A DNA stretch of 64,000 nt from Ruminococcus sp. AM22-13 (GCF_003471165.1 NZ_QRIL01000001.1:1-64000), one strand, 5' to 3'. Counted from the stretch's first letter, positions 45,589-54,209 are shown. Program-made: numbers and translations. Notes: generated by a model from the letters alone, not told the origin.

Positions 45589-46773
45589 ATGAAAAGAAAA
45601 ATTGCATATTTTTGTTTTGCAACATGTCTTTTAACAGCAGGTATTTTCGCTGCACTTGGCAATCCGGTCTCTGCAAAGGCAGAAGAACAGGATTCCACAC
45701 AGGAAGAAGCCAGTTCAGAAACAGGTGACAGTGCACAGTTAAAAACACTTTTAGAAGGTTCCGGATTTACTGTACAGCAGGGAAGTTTTTATGAACTTGA
45801 TACAGTCAAATCCGCTTCCGAAGGAAAACTTATGAGTTGCTTTGGAAATAATGCCGGATCTTCCTACATGGTATTTAATCTTCCGGAAGCACCGGATCAG
45901 GAAGTTCCGAATCCGACATTTCCTCCTGACAACTGGCAATATAAATTTCGCCAGGATGAAGCACTTGTACTTGTTACGCCTCTTCCACCAGAAAGTGTTT
46001 ATTATTCCTTTATCAATTACATCATGTTTACTGAACAGAAAGAAGGAAAAGATTATACGAACGAATCAGGATTTTTCAGTGTTGGAGATGAAACCACAGG
46101 TCTTTATCATCCAATCTTCGGTTCTATAGGAGAACCGGTTAATATGCTGAATATTAAGCACAGTGGTGACAGCGAATTTGGCAGTACAGCGGTTATGGTA
46201 ATCAGTGCGAACCAGACAGTAACAGACCAGGTTACTGAACAGCTTAAAGCATCAGGATTTGATGAAAATATGATCAATGTGATGCCAATCCCGGCAGAAA
46301 CCTATCATATGGGACTGGAAAAAGGTGCTGATACTTTCTGCTTCCTGGGTCGTATTTCCCAGCCATCTGACGCAGATGCTTATGACGAATATGTTGCCAC
46401 TCTTGCTGATAAATCTGTTGTTTACCGTGTAACTCCAAATACAGAAACAGAGGCAGCACCATATGAAAATGCAACGGTGACACCTCGTGGAACCGGAAAA
46501 CATGAAACAGAAGTTATGGATAAGCCTGCTGAGCATCTGGAGAATATTCGTGAAGCAATTATTGTAAAGTATGCCGATGAATATACATATGAAGAGCTTT
46601 CAACAGAAATTGCTGTTCCGGAAGGACTTACTGCATATTATAATGATACTAATTCACAGGGTGACAACCGTGATGCAATGTACGTTATGACACGTGATTT
46701 TACCCTGGATTCTGATGATGACTTTATTGTTGTTTATGGTGCAAATCATACTCAGACAGGAAAAGCGAGATAG
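45589..46773 (+). CDS. Secreted protein, 3' end cut off by an IS605-type element
   Basis: The product has 394 residues with a signal peptide (IAYFCFATCLLTAGIFAALG, cleavage near SAKAEE). The body has alternating strands and helices with no family I can name, and contains two similar halves near FQVLTPLPP-like and VVYGANHT segments only loosely. The last codon before the stop is AGA, and the TAG stop is formed at the junction: TA belongs to the host and G to the element that begins at 46773. The original gene therefore continued, probably with Tyr as the next residue. An AAAGGAG site precedes the ATG. Confidence 0.7.
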   Translation: MKRKIAYFCFATCLLTAGIFAALGNPVSAKAEEQDSTQEEASSETGDSAQLKTLLEGSGFTVQQGSFYELDTVKSASEGKLMSCFGNNAGSSYMVFNLPEAPDQEVPNPTFPPDNWQYKFRQDEALVLVTPLPPESVYYSFINYIMFTEQKEGKDYTNESGFFSVGDETTGLYHPIFGSIGEPVNMLNIKHSGDSEFGSTAVMVISANQTVTDQVTEQLKASGFDENMINVMPIPAETYHMGLEKGADTFCFLGRISQPSDADAYDEYVATLADKSVVYRVTPNTETEAAPYENATVTPRGTGKHETEVMDKPAEHLENIREAIIVKYADEYTYEELSTEIAVPEGLTAYYNDTNSQGDNRDAMYVMTRDFTLDSDDDFIVVYGANHTQTGKAR

Positions 46774-46990
46774 TGAACCTCACATGACTGAAGTCACATG
46801 CTTCCAGACGCTTTAGGCGTCAGACTGAATATCGGCGGATACGCCTGTAACTTAGGTGCGCAGTTATGCGCATTTCCCATGCCAGATATGGCTGGTTCCC
46901 ACATTACAGGTAGTCCGCTGTATATCTGCCTGTATCTATGCTGCTTTTAAGAGTTCCATTTCTGAATGGAGTTTCCTCAGATCTGCATAG
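46773..46990 (-). ncRNA. Probable guide RNA scaffold of the second tnpB
   Basis: The 3' end of tnpB and the following hairpin-rich right end are where IS605 guide RNAs arise. The guide would start just beyond TTCAC and read TATCTCGCTTTTCCTG, antisense to the truncated secreted-protein gene. Expression is not shown by sequence. Confidence 0.35.
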
Positions 46991-47710
46991 ACGCATGAGG
47001 TTCTACGCTTTACAGGAGGGACTTTTGCCTCCAGCAAAGACCTTTCCGTTACCGGAAGGGGTTTTAAAAGTTCTCTTATAAAATATCTGGCTCCTATATT
47101 ATAGGATGCTGACAGGTCACAATTATATCGTTTTCCTGTCTGGAAAGTACAGAGGCTGTGATCTTCCCAGTCACGTGTTACCGCCCCGGAACCATCATAA
47201 GCCTGTCTGCTGGTGTTCCATGCACAGATCCGGGATACCCGCATCCTTTTCCTGTGTGCCTGATGTTCACAGCGTCTTTGGATATCCCGCTTTCTCCACA
47301 GGTGCAGTTTCTGCTTTTTCTTTCCCGGTATCTTCCCCTGCATCTCCAGATACTCGAACACGATCACATCTGCATGGTTTTCTTCCGCATATCTTACGAT
47401 CGCACCTGCAATCTTTTTACCCAGTTCTGTGTTCAGACGTTTCGTATACGTCCATCTTCCCTGTGTCTGCGCAGAACCATGTTCCCTCTGGAATCTGCGG
47501 ATCCGTCCCAGTGCGCGGTACATCCGGTCTTTTTCACTGGGATGATCTATGAATCTTCTTCCCAGGACAGTTCCGTCTGCCCGCATGATGGTACAGACTG
47601 CATCGGTATTGATCCCCAGGTCCACGCTGCAGATGACCTGTTCTTTCACAGGTGTTTTGGTAAGTGTTACTTCTTCTGTATAGGTAAAACGCAGGAAATA
47701 TTTATGGTGT
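46773..47710 (-). mobile_element. IS200/IS605-type element, right end intact, left end rearranged
   Basis: On the minus strand the element ends ...CATGTGAGGTTCAC at 46773, the same TTCAC right-end site as the element at 58-1774. Right-end hairpins are clear: GACGC/GCGTC (46807-46821) and GCGC/GCGC (46858-46871). TnpB sequence runs from 46936 up to about 47705, where it joins an unrelated signal-peptide coding stretch. No tnpA and no left end are visible. The upper limit given is approximate. Confidence 0.6.
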
Positions 47711-47784
47711 CTTTTCTCCAGTGTCGGGGCAGATGCCATTACCAGTAATGCACCCAATAGTGCAAGCGCAATTCTCTTCTTCAT
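46936..47784 (-). CDS. Signal peptide fused in frame to the C-terminal half of TnpB
   Basis: The 282-residue product begins MKKRIALALLGALLVMASAP, a standard signal peptide behind a perfect AAGGAGG site. At about residue 24 it turns into TnpB (RHHKYFLRFTYTEEV...). All three RuvC acids are present: Asp55 in CSVDLGINTD, Glu144 in VIVFEYLEM and Asp223 in NCDLSASYNIG. The N-terminal half of TnpB (wedge and recognition parts) is missing and the zinc ribbon is incomplete. It most likely arose by a deletion joining a secreted-protein gene to the element. A function is unlikely, although the frame is perfectly open. Confidence 0.75.
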   Translation of the reverse strand: MKKRIALALLGALLVMASAPTLEKRHHKYFLRFTYTEEVTLTKTPVKEQVICSVDLGINTDAVCTIMRADGTVLGRRFIDHPSEKDRMYRALGRIRRFQREHGSAQTQGRWTYTKRLNTELGKKIAGAIVRYAEENHADVIVFEYLEMQGKIPGKKKQKLHLWRKRDIQRRCEHQAHRKRMRVSRICAWNTSRQAYDGSGAVTRDWEDHSLCTFQTGKRYNCDLSASYNIGARYFIRELLKPLPVTERSLLEAKVPPVKRRTSCVYADLRKLHSEMELLKAA

Positions 47785-47945
47785 ATTGGACCTCCTTAGT
47801 ATTATCTTTTGATTTGATATTACTGTTAATTATGCGTTCTATAATAATTTAACTGTTTTCAGCCTATCATAAGAATGCCCAATATTATAATGCAGGGAAT
47901 GAATTGCAAGTATCTGGAATGAAATGTATTAACTGATAATTCGTA

Positions 47946-48016
47946 ACTATTCAGCAATCTGCTATCTCACAAGGTGTTTTAACATGAATATGCTAAAATC
48001 CTTAAGAATACAAAGT
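47946..48016 (+). repeat. Degenerate copy of the palindromic repeat
   Basis: GTAACTATTCAG (left end), CTATCTCACAAGGTGTTTTAAC and ATGCTAAAATCC follow the order of copies A-C with many changes. The central hairpin (GTTTTAACAT/ATGCTAAAAT) is kept with one mismatch. The right end is lost. It lies in the gap between the TnpB chimera and the next secreted protein gene. Confidence 0.5.
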
Positions 48017-48053
48017 GAAATGGATACCAGGATTTGTAGTGGATTTCTGTTTG

Positions 48054-48851
48054 TTATTTCTGGACTTCACTTTCCGGGTTCCAGGAATTCTCATCCAGTT
48101 TTTTAATCATTTCTTCAAGATCAACGGTATATGCCACTGTTACATCACTATCTTTTTTGATGATAAATTCAGATAAACCATATTCTTGTCCATTATCAGC
48201 CCAGTCATATGTATATCCCAGTCGTGTCCATGGATATTTGCCATCAAAATAGCTGGAAATAATGTTTGCGTCAAACCATGCCTTATATTCTTCATTGACA
48301 TCATCGGAAAATGAATCTGTCATTTCTACCGTTCCGATTTCTGATACATATGCCGGCCGGAATACATCTTCCGGTTTTACCCACATAGCAGTAAAGTGAT
48401 CTGATTCATTATCAGGGCGCAGACCGATAAGCTCTTTTATTCTTGTCTGCCAGTCAGTGACACCATCTTTATTTTTCTGATACCAGTCTTCAAGTTCTCC
48501 ACCTGTAAATGTCCATACATTTCCCCATTCCAGTTTTACATCAGCGCCATCCGGGTAGCTATCCGGATATTTGTGAAAAGTATAGAGAAGTATCCTGCCA
48601 TTTTCATCATAAACGGCATAAGGTTCTCCTTTATCCAGGCTTACCACAGGGAGAATTTCATCCTTATCGATGATCATGGCATCTTCTACTGATTCATCAA
48701 AAAGTGTCTGTAGTTCTTCTTTATTTTCGGAAGAATCTGTGCTTTCTGCGGCACATACGTTCTCTGTAATTCCATTTGCCGGAAATGATACCGCCATTGC
48801 AGAAACTAATAATCCGGTTACTATCAGTTGTTTTTGAAGTTTGTTTTTCAT
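48054..48851 (-). CDS. Secreted hypothetical protein
   Basis: This 265-residue protein has a signal peptide (QLIVTGLLVSAMAVSFPANG, cleavage after VCA near residue 34). An acidic mature domain is rich in Trp and Asp (WGNVWTFTGGELEDWYQKNK, YPWTRLGYTYDWADNGQEYG). The last part (VTVAYTVDLEEMIKKLDENS) looks like a folded domain end. No membrane anchor or known motif is seen. It resembles small secreted Lachnospiraceae proteins of unknown role. A GGAGG site precedes the ATG. Confidence 0.75.
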   Translation of the reverse strand: MKNKLQKQLIVTGLLVSAMAVSFPANGITENVCAAESTDSSENKEELQTLFDESVEDAMIIDKDEILPVVSLDKGEPYAVYDENGRILLYTFHKYPDSYPDGADVKLEWGNVWTFTGGELEDWYQKNKDGVTDWQTRIKELIGLRPDNESDHFTAMWVKPEDVFRPAYVSEIGTVEMTDSFSDDVNEEYKAWFDANIISSYFDGKYPWTRLGYTYDWADNGQEYGLSEFIIKKDSDVTVAYTVDLEEMIKKLDENSWNPESEVQK

Positions 48852-48990
48852 ACAATATAAACCTCCTTTTTATGGCAATTCATAGGCACATTATGTGGAG
48901 TAATCTCCTATGATGCTAAAACAAATACAGGGAGAATCATACGAAACGATTCTCCTTGTATTTGATAAAAACATTATTTATTTGTTCAGA

Positions 48991-49365
48991 TTATTCAACA
49001 ACTGCAATAGCTTCTACTTCGCACAGAACATTCTTTGGAAGCTGTTTAACAGCAACGCAGGAACGCGCTGGTTTGCTTGTGAAGTATTTCTCATAGACTG
49101 CGTTAAATGCAGCAAAATCTGCCATTTCAGCAAGGAAGCAGGTTGTTTTAACGACATTGTCAAAGCCAAGTCCGGCTGCTTCAAGAATTGCACCTACATT
49201 TTTGCAGGACTGCTCTGCCTGAGTTTCAATTGTATCTCCTGCAACTTCACCTGTTGTTGGGTCTACCGGAATCTGACCGGAAGCAAATACAAAGTTTCCT
49301 GTCATTTTTGCCTGAGAATATGGTCCGATTGCTGCTGGTGCATTTTTAGTTTCAAGTGTTTTCAT
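48991..49365 (-). CDS. ridA: RidA-family 2-iminobutanoate/2-iminopropanoate deaminase
   Basis: This 124-residue protein has the RidA signature (NAPAAIGPYSQAKMTGNFVF, ASGQIPVDPTTGE) and the Arg of KPARSCVAVKQLPKN that contacts the substrate carboxylate. It hydrolyses reactive enamines and imines made by PLP enzymes. It is a single gene with GGAGG upstream. Confidence 0.95.
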   Translation of the reverse strand: MKTLETKNAPAAIGPYSQAKMTGNFVFASGQIPVDPTTGEVAGDTIETQAEQSCKNVGAILEAAGLGFDNVVKTTCFLAEMADFAAFNAVYEKYFTSKPARSCVAVKQLPKNVLCEVEAIAVVE

Positions 49366-49371
49366 GAATGA

Positions 49372-49690
49372 TTCCTCCCGTACGATTTTGTGTTATTGAT
49401 TTATCAATAATTATAGTCCTATATTAGCATCAAAAAAATATTTAGTCAATGGCAAAAAAATTAATTTCACTGCATTTCCCAGAAGATTAATCAGGATTTT
49501 TTTGATATGAAGCTTATCCCGGTAAACGTACGTATTCTGCACCTGCCAGATATCAATGGCAATAAAAGCAACGTGTTACTGAATCAGGCAGTAACACGCT
49601 TAACAGCTGTACTCTTAGTCAAGCTGCAGAACAGCTATCTGGTGCAACATTGCGAGGTAAAGCGAATGATTTTATCCATATCTCACTGGC
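49372..49690. other. Gap with a repeat-like hairpin and a short open remnant
   Basis: CGTGTTACTG and CAGTAACACG (49572-49598) form a perfect 10-bp hairpin related in sequence to the ends of the palindromic repeats. A short plus frame ending near 49691 (LSQAAEQLSGATLRGKANDF then IHISLA) looks protein-like but has no start; no family is recognised. Otherwise nothing is seen. Confidence 0.4.
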
Positions 49691-50059
49691 TTAATCGTGG
49701 CAGTTACATTCGAAATCAGTCGGACTGTCAATCAAAGATGCCACCTGAAACTGATGTCGGTGTCCGTCAAGCATATCAGTAAATGTTTTTGCAAAATGAA
49801 CATGCTTTCCATTGCCGACATCAATCGCAGGGGATGATGTTCCGCAAAATTCATGGAAGTGTCCATCAGAAAAATCAGTACGGAATTTTACTTCGTGTAC
49901 ATGAGAGTTTCCCATTCGAATAGCTTCGCCGGAAACTGTACAAAAACGGTGGTTGTGGCATTCACGGCATCCGTTTACGGTAGCTGTGCTTCCCGTAATT
50001 TCGTGAACATGCTGCTGCGGATTATGATAATTAGGATTACTATTTGCTGAATTACACAT
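49691..50059 (-). CDS. ymaF: YmaF-family histidine-rich protein
   Basis: This 122-residue protein has six His-x-His type elements (HVHEITG, HNHRF, HVHEVKF, HFHEF, HVHFAK, HRHQF) spaced about 18-25 residues apart. That is the YmaF repeat plan first seen in Bacillus. The repeats suggest metal binding or a His-lined beta structure. It is cytoplasmic, with no signal peptide. The function of the family is not known. Confidence 0.82.
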   Translation of the reverse strand: MCNSANSNPNYHNPQQHVHEITGSTATVNGCRECHNHRFCTVSGEAIRMGNSHVHEVKFRTDFSDGHFHEFCGTSSPAIDVGNGKHVHFAKTFTDMLDGHRHQFQVASLIDSPTDFECNCHD

Positions 50060-50182
50060 AAGAACCTCTTAGATGCTTGTTCACTTTATAGAATATGAGA
50101 AAAGTAAAATCATGTGCATAATAAGAAAATTTCCGAACAATATAATATGCCCCTGCCAGATATCGACAAGGGCGCATTACAT

Positions 50183-51112
50183 TTAAGAAACTGTAAATGC
50201 CAGAACCATATAAACCAGAATGGATACAACGCAATACATGGAGTTGGTTGTAGAAACGTAAGCACTGCTCTCCTCTTTCTTGAGGAAAGTCTGCATACTG
50301 AATGTAGCAGGTGCAGACATATAACTGATGACTGCAAGATCCAGCAGCTTATTGTTTTCGACAAAACTATGTACGGTGAAAAGAACACCTGCGATCATTA
50401 CTGCCTGTAAGGCTGTACGTAATAAAATTGTTCTGATACACGGACTTAATAATTCAGGAGTCAGTTCAAAGCTGTATCCTACCACAATCAGGATGATGGC
50501 AGTAACGGAAGTCGTCAGGATATTCTCCACACTCAGATATACATTTCCCCAGGAACTCTCCAGCAGACACCGGATAATACCGGTAAGTCCGGCAATGATT
50601 CCCAGCACACTTGCAATAAATGCAGGAGTTTTAACGGCACTCAACGCAAGGCTCTTTGCATTTATTTTCTCACCATTTTCTGTCTGTCCCAACATTCCCA
50701 TGTAGATGCTGAATCCAAACAAAAGTCCTGCGATATCCAGTACTGCGATCTGAGAAAGATTCTCCTGTCCGCATAAGCTTGTATATAAAGGATATGCCAT
50801 CAGTCCGCCTTCATATACGCTGACCATAAATGGCAGATATTTCTGATAAACACCTGTCATTAACGGTTTCAGGAGAAATCCGATGCCAAAAGAAATCAGG
50901 AGCATCAGAAACATGATCAGAACCAGCTTCCCTGTTTCAAGATTATAATCAGCAGTTGCCAGTGCATGAAAAATCGCAACCGGAAGCATGATATTTGTTA
51001 CCAGAAACTTCATGTCATTAATTCCTGTTTTGGAGAGGAATTTCCATTTTCTACATGAGATGCCAAGCCCGATCATCACCAGTACTGGTAAAATAATTTT
51101 AAGAACGTTCAT
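50183..51112 (-). CDS. AEC-family transporter
   Basis: This 309-residue membrane protein has ten predicted segments. Family features include VLVMIGLGISCRKWKFLS near the start and the GGLMAYPLYTSLCGQENL segment with a break in the middle. AEC (auxin efflux carrier) proteins in bacteria export or import small carboxylates such as malate; the substrate is not known here. It is monocistronic. Confidence 0.88.
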   Translation of the reverse strand: MNVLKIILPVLVMIGLGISCRKWKFLSKTGINDMKFLVTNIMLPVAIFHALATADYNLETGKLVLIMFLMLLISFGIGFLLKPLMTGVYQKYLPFMVSVYEGGLMAYPLYTSLCGQENLSQIAVLDIAGLLFGFSIYMGMLGQTENGEKINAKSLALSAVKTPAFIASVLGIIAGLTGIIRCLLESSWGNVYLSVENILTTSVTAIILIVVGYSFELTPELLSPCIRTILLRTALQAVMIAGVLFTVHSFVENNKLLDLAVISYMSAPATFSMQTFLKKEESSAYVSTTNSMYCVVSILVYMVLAFTVS

Positions 51113-51192
51113 TTTCGTTTATCCTTTCAGGTAGATTTTATACGCTCTTTATTGTAGCACTTGCAAAATTTAAAGTCCACAAATCCTTAAAT

Positions 51193-51247
51193 AAAAATAT
51201 CGGACAGATAAGAGTGTAATAAAGAACTTATCCTGCCCGATATTTTT
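51193..51247 (-). terminator. Terminator left from a decayed surface gene
   Basis: AAAAATATCGG and CCGATATTTTT are perfect arms. GACAGATAAG pairs further inside with CTTATCCTGC. On the minus strand it follows the surface-protein remnant ending at 51280. Confidence 0.75.
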
Positions 51248-51279
51248 ATAATTTCTGGTTAGTTATTATCTGATTTTAT

Positions 51280-51445
51280 ATTATTTAACTTTAACGCTCT
51301 TTACTTTAGAATAACTGTTGTATACTCTCTTACCATTTTCAGTACGATATGCCCGCACTTTGTAATAGTATGTTTTATTAGAAGTAAGCTTTTTATTTAC
51401 ATAGGAAAACTCTGTATCTTTACTTTTCTTTTCATTGCGTAGTTC
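51280..51445 (-). pseudogene. C-terminal fragment of a fibronectin-like surface protein
   Basis: The minus frame reads ELRNEKKSKDTEFSYVNKKL, TSNKTYYYKVRAYRTENGKR and VYNSYSKVKSVKVK, then stops. This is the typical last half of a fibronectin type III module at the end of Clostridial surface proteins. The rest of the gene is absent; the GH13 gene ends 30 bp upstream. Its terminator survives. Confidence 0.65.
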
Positions 51446-51474
51446 CTTTGTTTAGTAAGTTGACTGGTTAAATC

Positions 51475-53232
51475 TTAACGAAAACTCTTAAACCAGTTTA
51501 CCAGAGAGTCATGCCAGATATTATCATATACGGTTTTCTTCATCTGGTCGGTAACAGGACCGTTCGTTGCCATTTTAGCAAGGATGCAAAGCTGCAGTTC
51601 CGCTACTGTCATATCTTCCGGTGCTTTGCTCAAATCGGCTACTGTTTTGGCTGCTGTATCCGAAGTTTCATCTGTTTTGTCAGCATCTTTTGCACATGTT
51701 TCATTTGCGCAGGCAGATTCCTCTTTCGCTGCGGCAGTTTCCTGTGCTGCAAGATCCTGTGCTGTTTCTTTAGTTACTGCTTCTTTAATTTCAGCTTTTT
51801 TAGTTTCGGATGTCTCAGCGGAAGCAGATGTCTCAGTATCGGATGTTGCCTGAACCTCTGCTGCATTTTCAACTTTTATCTGTGTATCTTCTGTCATTGT
51901 ATCTGCCGGTACCCAGATTTCACCGCTGTTTGCGGCTACCGTCACATTGATGCGTCCACCCTCAACAGATACTTTCTGTCCGGTAAGAGTTCCGACATAT
52001 TCTGCACAATTTCCAGCCGGAAGGCTCATTCCTGCTGCATTGTCATCATTGTTTACAGTAACGATCACTCGGACTCCGTCAAGATCACGGGCAAATGCAA
52101 ACTGGCGGTTTGTCAGATGGAGTTCTGTATAGCTTCCATAACTTAATGCAGGTGTATGCTGTCTCACCTTTCCAAGTGCCGCGATCAGAGCTGTGTTTGG
52201 ATTTGTTGTTATGGCATCTGCATAGTCCTTCAGATTCAGTGCAGGTCTGAGGCTGTCATCGGAGAATTTCTCTTTCTTTCCCTCGATGCCAAATTCAGAT
52301 CCATAATAAATACTTGGAACTCCAGGAAGTGTATAAAGTAATACATGAACCGGGGCAAAATGGGCTTTATTTGACAGTTTGGTATAGATACGTTCTACAT
52401 CATGGTTGTCCACAAAGTTGTAGAGATCCAGATTTCCCATGTTCTGAAGATATTTCACTGTATGAGCAATTTCAAAATAGTTATGGTCATTGTGACCACT
52501 ATAGAGTGCTTTGTGAAGTGCATAGTTCGTTACACTGTGAAGTGTCTCTCCGTTTACCCAGCGGCTGTAATCACCATGGATAACTTCACCCATAAGCCAG
52601 AAGTCTTCTTTTACTTCTGCTGCTGTGCGGCGAAGTGCACGCATGAAATCGAAATCAAGCACATCTGCCGCATCCAGACGGATTCCGTCGACATCAAATT
52701 CGGATACCCAGAAACGGATTACATCGCAGATATAATTCTGAACTTCCGGATTTCTCTGATTTAATTTTACCAGAAGGTTGTAACCGCCCCAGTTCTCATA
52801 TGAGAATCCGTCATTATATTCGTTGTTTCCGCCGAAGTTTACATTGCAGTACCAGTTCAGATATCTGGAATGCTCACGATTCTGCTGAATGTCTTTAAAT
52901 GCAAAGAAGTCACGACCTGTATGATTAAATACACCGTCAAAGATAACCTTAATTCCTTTTTCGTGACAGACTGCTACGAAATTTTTGAGATCTTCGTTAG
53001 TACCCAGACGGGAATCAAGCTTCTTATAATCAGTGGTTTCATATCCATGACCGACACTCTCAAATAAAGGTCCGATGTATAATGCAGTACATCCGATTTC
53101 TTTGATGTGATCGATCCATGGGAGTAATGTGTTCAGACGGGAGACTGACGCACTGTAATCATTAGTTTTGGGTGCTCCGGTTAAGCCCAGTGGATAAATG
53201 TGATAGAATATTGCCTCGTTATACCAGCTCAT
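51475..53232 (-). CDS. GH13 alpha-amylase-family enzyme with low-complexity C-terminal tail
   Basis: The protein has 585 residues from ATG 53232 (AGAGGTGG upstream); the extra N-terminal codons to 53322 lack a site. The barrel has all GH13 regions: VIFDGVFNHTG, DGIRLDAADVL (nucleophile Asp), FWLMGEVIHGD (acid/base Glu) and FVDNHDVER (transition-state Asp). It has no signal peptide, like maltodextrin-degrading or cyclomaltodextrinase-type enzymes. After a short beta domain, residues from about 450 form an Ala/Glu/Thr/Lys-rich tail of about 90 residues. A small helical end (MTVAELQLCILAKMATNGPV to WFKSFR) follows the tail. Confidence 0.9.
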   Translation of the reverse strand: MSWYNEAIFYHIYPLGLTGAPKTNDYSASVSRLNTLLPWIDHIKEIGCTALYIGPLFESVGHGYETTDYKKLDSRLGTNEDLKNFVAVCHEKGIKVIFDGVFNHTGRDFFAFKDIQQNREHSRYLNWYCNVNFGGNNEYNDGFSYENWGGYNLLVKLNQRNPEVQNYICDVIRFWVSEFDVDGIRLDAADVLDFDFMRALRRTAAEVKEDFWLMGEVIHGDYSRWVNGETLHSVTNYALHKALYSGHNDHNYFEIAHTVKYLQNMGNLDLYNFVDNHDVERIYTKLSNKAHFAPVHVLLYTLPGVPSIYYGSEFGIEGKKEKFSDDSLRPALNLKDYADAITTNPNTALIAALGKVRQHTPALSYGSYTELHLTNRQFAFARDLDGVRVIVTVNNDDNAAGMSLPAGNCAEYVGTLTGQKVSVEGGRINVTVAANSGEIWVPADTMTEDTQIKVENAAEVQATSDTETSASAETSETKKAEIKEAVTKETAQDLAAQETAAAKEESACANETCAKDADKTDETSDTAAKTVADLSKAPEDMTVAELQLCILAKMATNGPVTDQMKKTVYDNIWHDSLVNWFKSFR

Positions 53233-53350
53233 AAATGCCACCTCTGTTTTGTTTATAGTTTGAAAATATATATATCTTTTATATAATAGCAGATTTCGAG
53301 GATAGAATCCAGCTTTTTTCAATATTCAGTTTTTTTCAATATGATTGTAT

Positions 53351-53493
53351 GTTACTGTTCACACACCACTATCCCGCGAGGTGTTTTGGCATAAATATGC
53401 CAAAATCCCGAGACATACAAGCCAAAATTCCATTGCCGCAGGCAATCTGGAATGAATTTTGGCTACGTTACTGAGAACGGAGTGAACAGTAAC
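53351..53493. repeat. Complete copy C of the palindromic repeat
   Basis: It runs 143 bp from GTTACTGTTCAC to GTGAACAGTAAC, with CTATCCCGCGAGGTG and CCCGAGACATAC inside. The first hairpin is GTTTTGGCATA/TATGCCAAAAT. The second is a long arm pair, AGCCAAAATTCCATTGCC against GGCAATCTGGAAT..TTTTGGCT. The flanks (GATTGTAT and GTTTATTT) no longer match, so any target duplication has decayed. It lies between the divergent GH13 and acidic-protein genes. Confidence 0.85.
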
Positions 53494-53614
53494 GTTTATT
53501 TTTGTAATTATTCGATTGGTTAAAATTTACTCTACAAAAAAACATATTTAAGGTATATAATCAGATCAGAAATCATGTTATGTTATTAAGTTTTTTACAA
53601 GGAGATATATTTTT

Positions 53615-54115
53615 ATGAGACATATAGATGAAATTCAGATTGCCGGAACTGCTGTTCTGCTTTGTGGTGCGATGTTTGCAATTTCTGCTGTCGCTCCTAC
53701 CGGAAATACCGTATCAAAAGCGGTTACAAACTTTATAGAAGCACCGGAAACAGCAGCAGAGGCTCAGGCGCAGGCAGAAGAACAGGCTGAGGAGAATGGA
53801 TTTCCCATTTATACGCAGGAAAGCAATTATGATGATAATTCAGATGATGGCAGCAGCTATGATGATTCTTCCTATAATGATAATACTTATGATGATCAAC
53901 AGGATAATTCTGATCAGGAATATGATAATACTGATAATGAGGACGGATCTTCTGATACTGGGAATGATGATCAGACATCTGGTGATGACTCAGGAGATGA
54001 CTCTTCAGACCAGATTGATTATCCGGTTGACGATACAACGGCTGATAATACTGACGGTAGTCTGGATGGTACAGAGGAAGATAATTATGACAATGCTGAG
54101 CAGATAACTTACTGA
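53615..54115 (+). CDS. Membrane-anchored acidic low-complexity protein
   Basis: The protein has 166 residues. One N-terminal hydrophobic segment (IAGTAVLLCGAMFAISAVAP, about 10-30) is followed by an Ala/Glu linker. Then come about 100 residues rich in Asp, Ser, Asn, Thr and Tyr with repeated DDSS/YDD/NTD patterns. It should be disordered outside the membrane and could bind calcium or other cations. AAGGAGA precedes the ATG, and a strong terminator follows. No family is recognised. Confidence 0.75.
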   Translation: MRHIDEIQIAGTAVLLCGAMFAISAVAPTGNTVSKAVTNFIEAPETAAEAQAQAEEQAEENGFPIYTQESNYDDNSDDGSSYDDSSYNDNTYDDQQDNSDQEYDNTDNEDGSSDTGNDDQTSGDDSGDDSSDQIDYPVDDTTADNTDGSLDGTEEDNYDNAEQITY

Positions 54116-54128
54116 TCTGATATAAATA

Positions 54129-54182
54129 AAGGCTCCGGTTACTGATGTTTTATGAACTGATTAGTAACCGGAGCCTTATTTA
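54129..54182 (+). terminator. Terminator of the acidic protein gene
   Basis: AAGGCTCCGGTTACT and AGTAACCGGAGCCTT form a perfect 15-bp stem with ATTTAT after it. A-rich sequence on the other side may let it also serve the converging GGDEF/EAL gene (stop at 54210). Confidence 0.88.
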
Positions 54183-54209
54183 TATATCAGTAAATTACAG
54201 AGATTAATT

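Noticed and set aside
51511-52146. Cys/Phe-rich plus-strand frame opposite the GH13 gene
   Set aside because: Shadow of the low-complexity tail; no ribosome binding site.
53796-54107. Met/Ile-rich alternative frame in the acidic protein gene
   Set aside because: Produced by the GAT-rich repeats in another frame; the acidic frame has the start signal and membrane segment.
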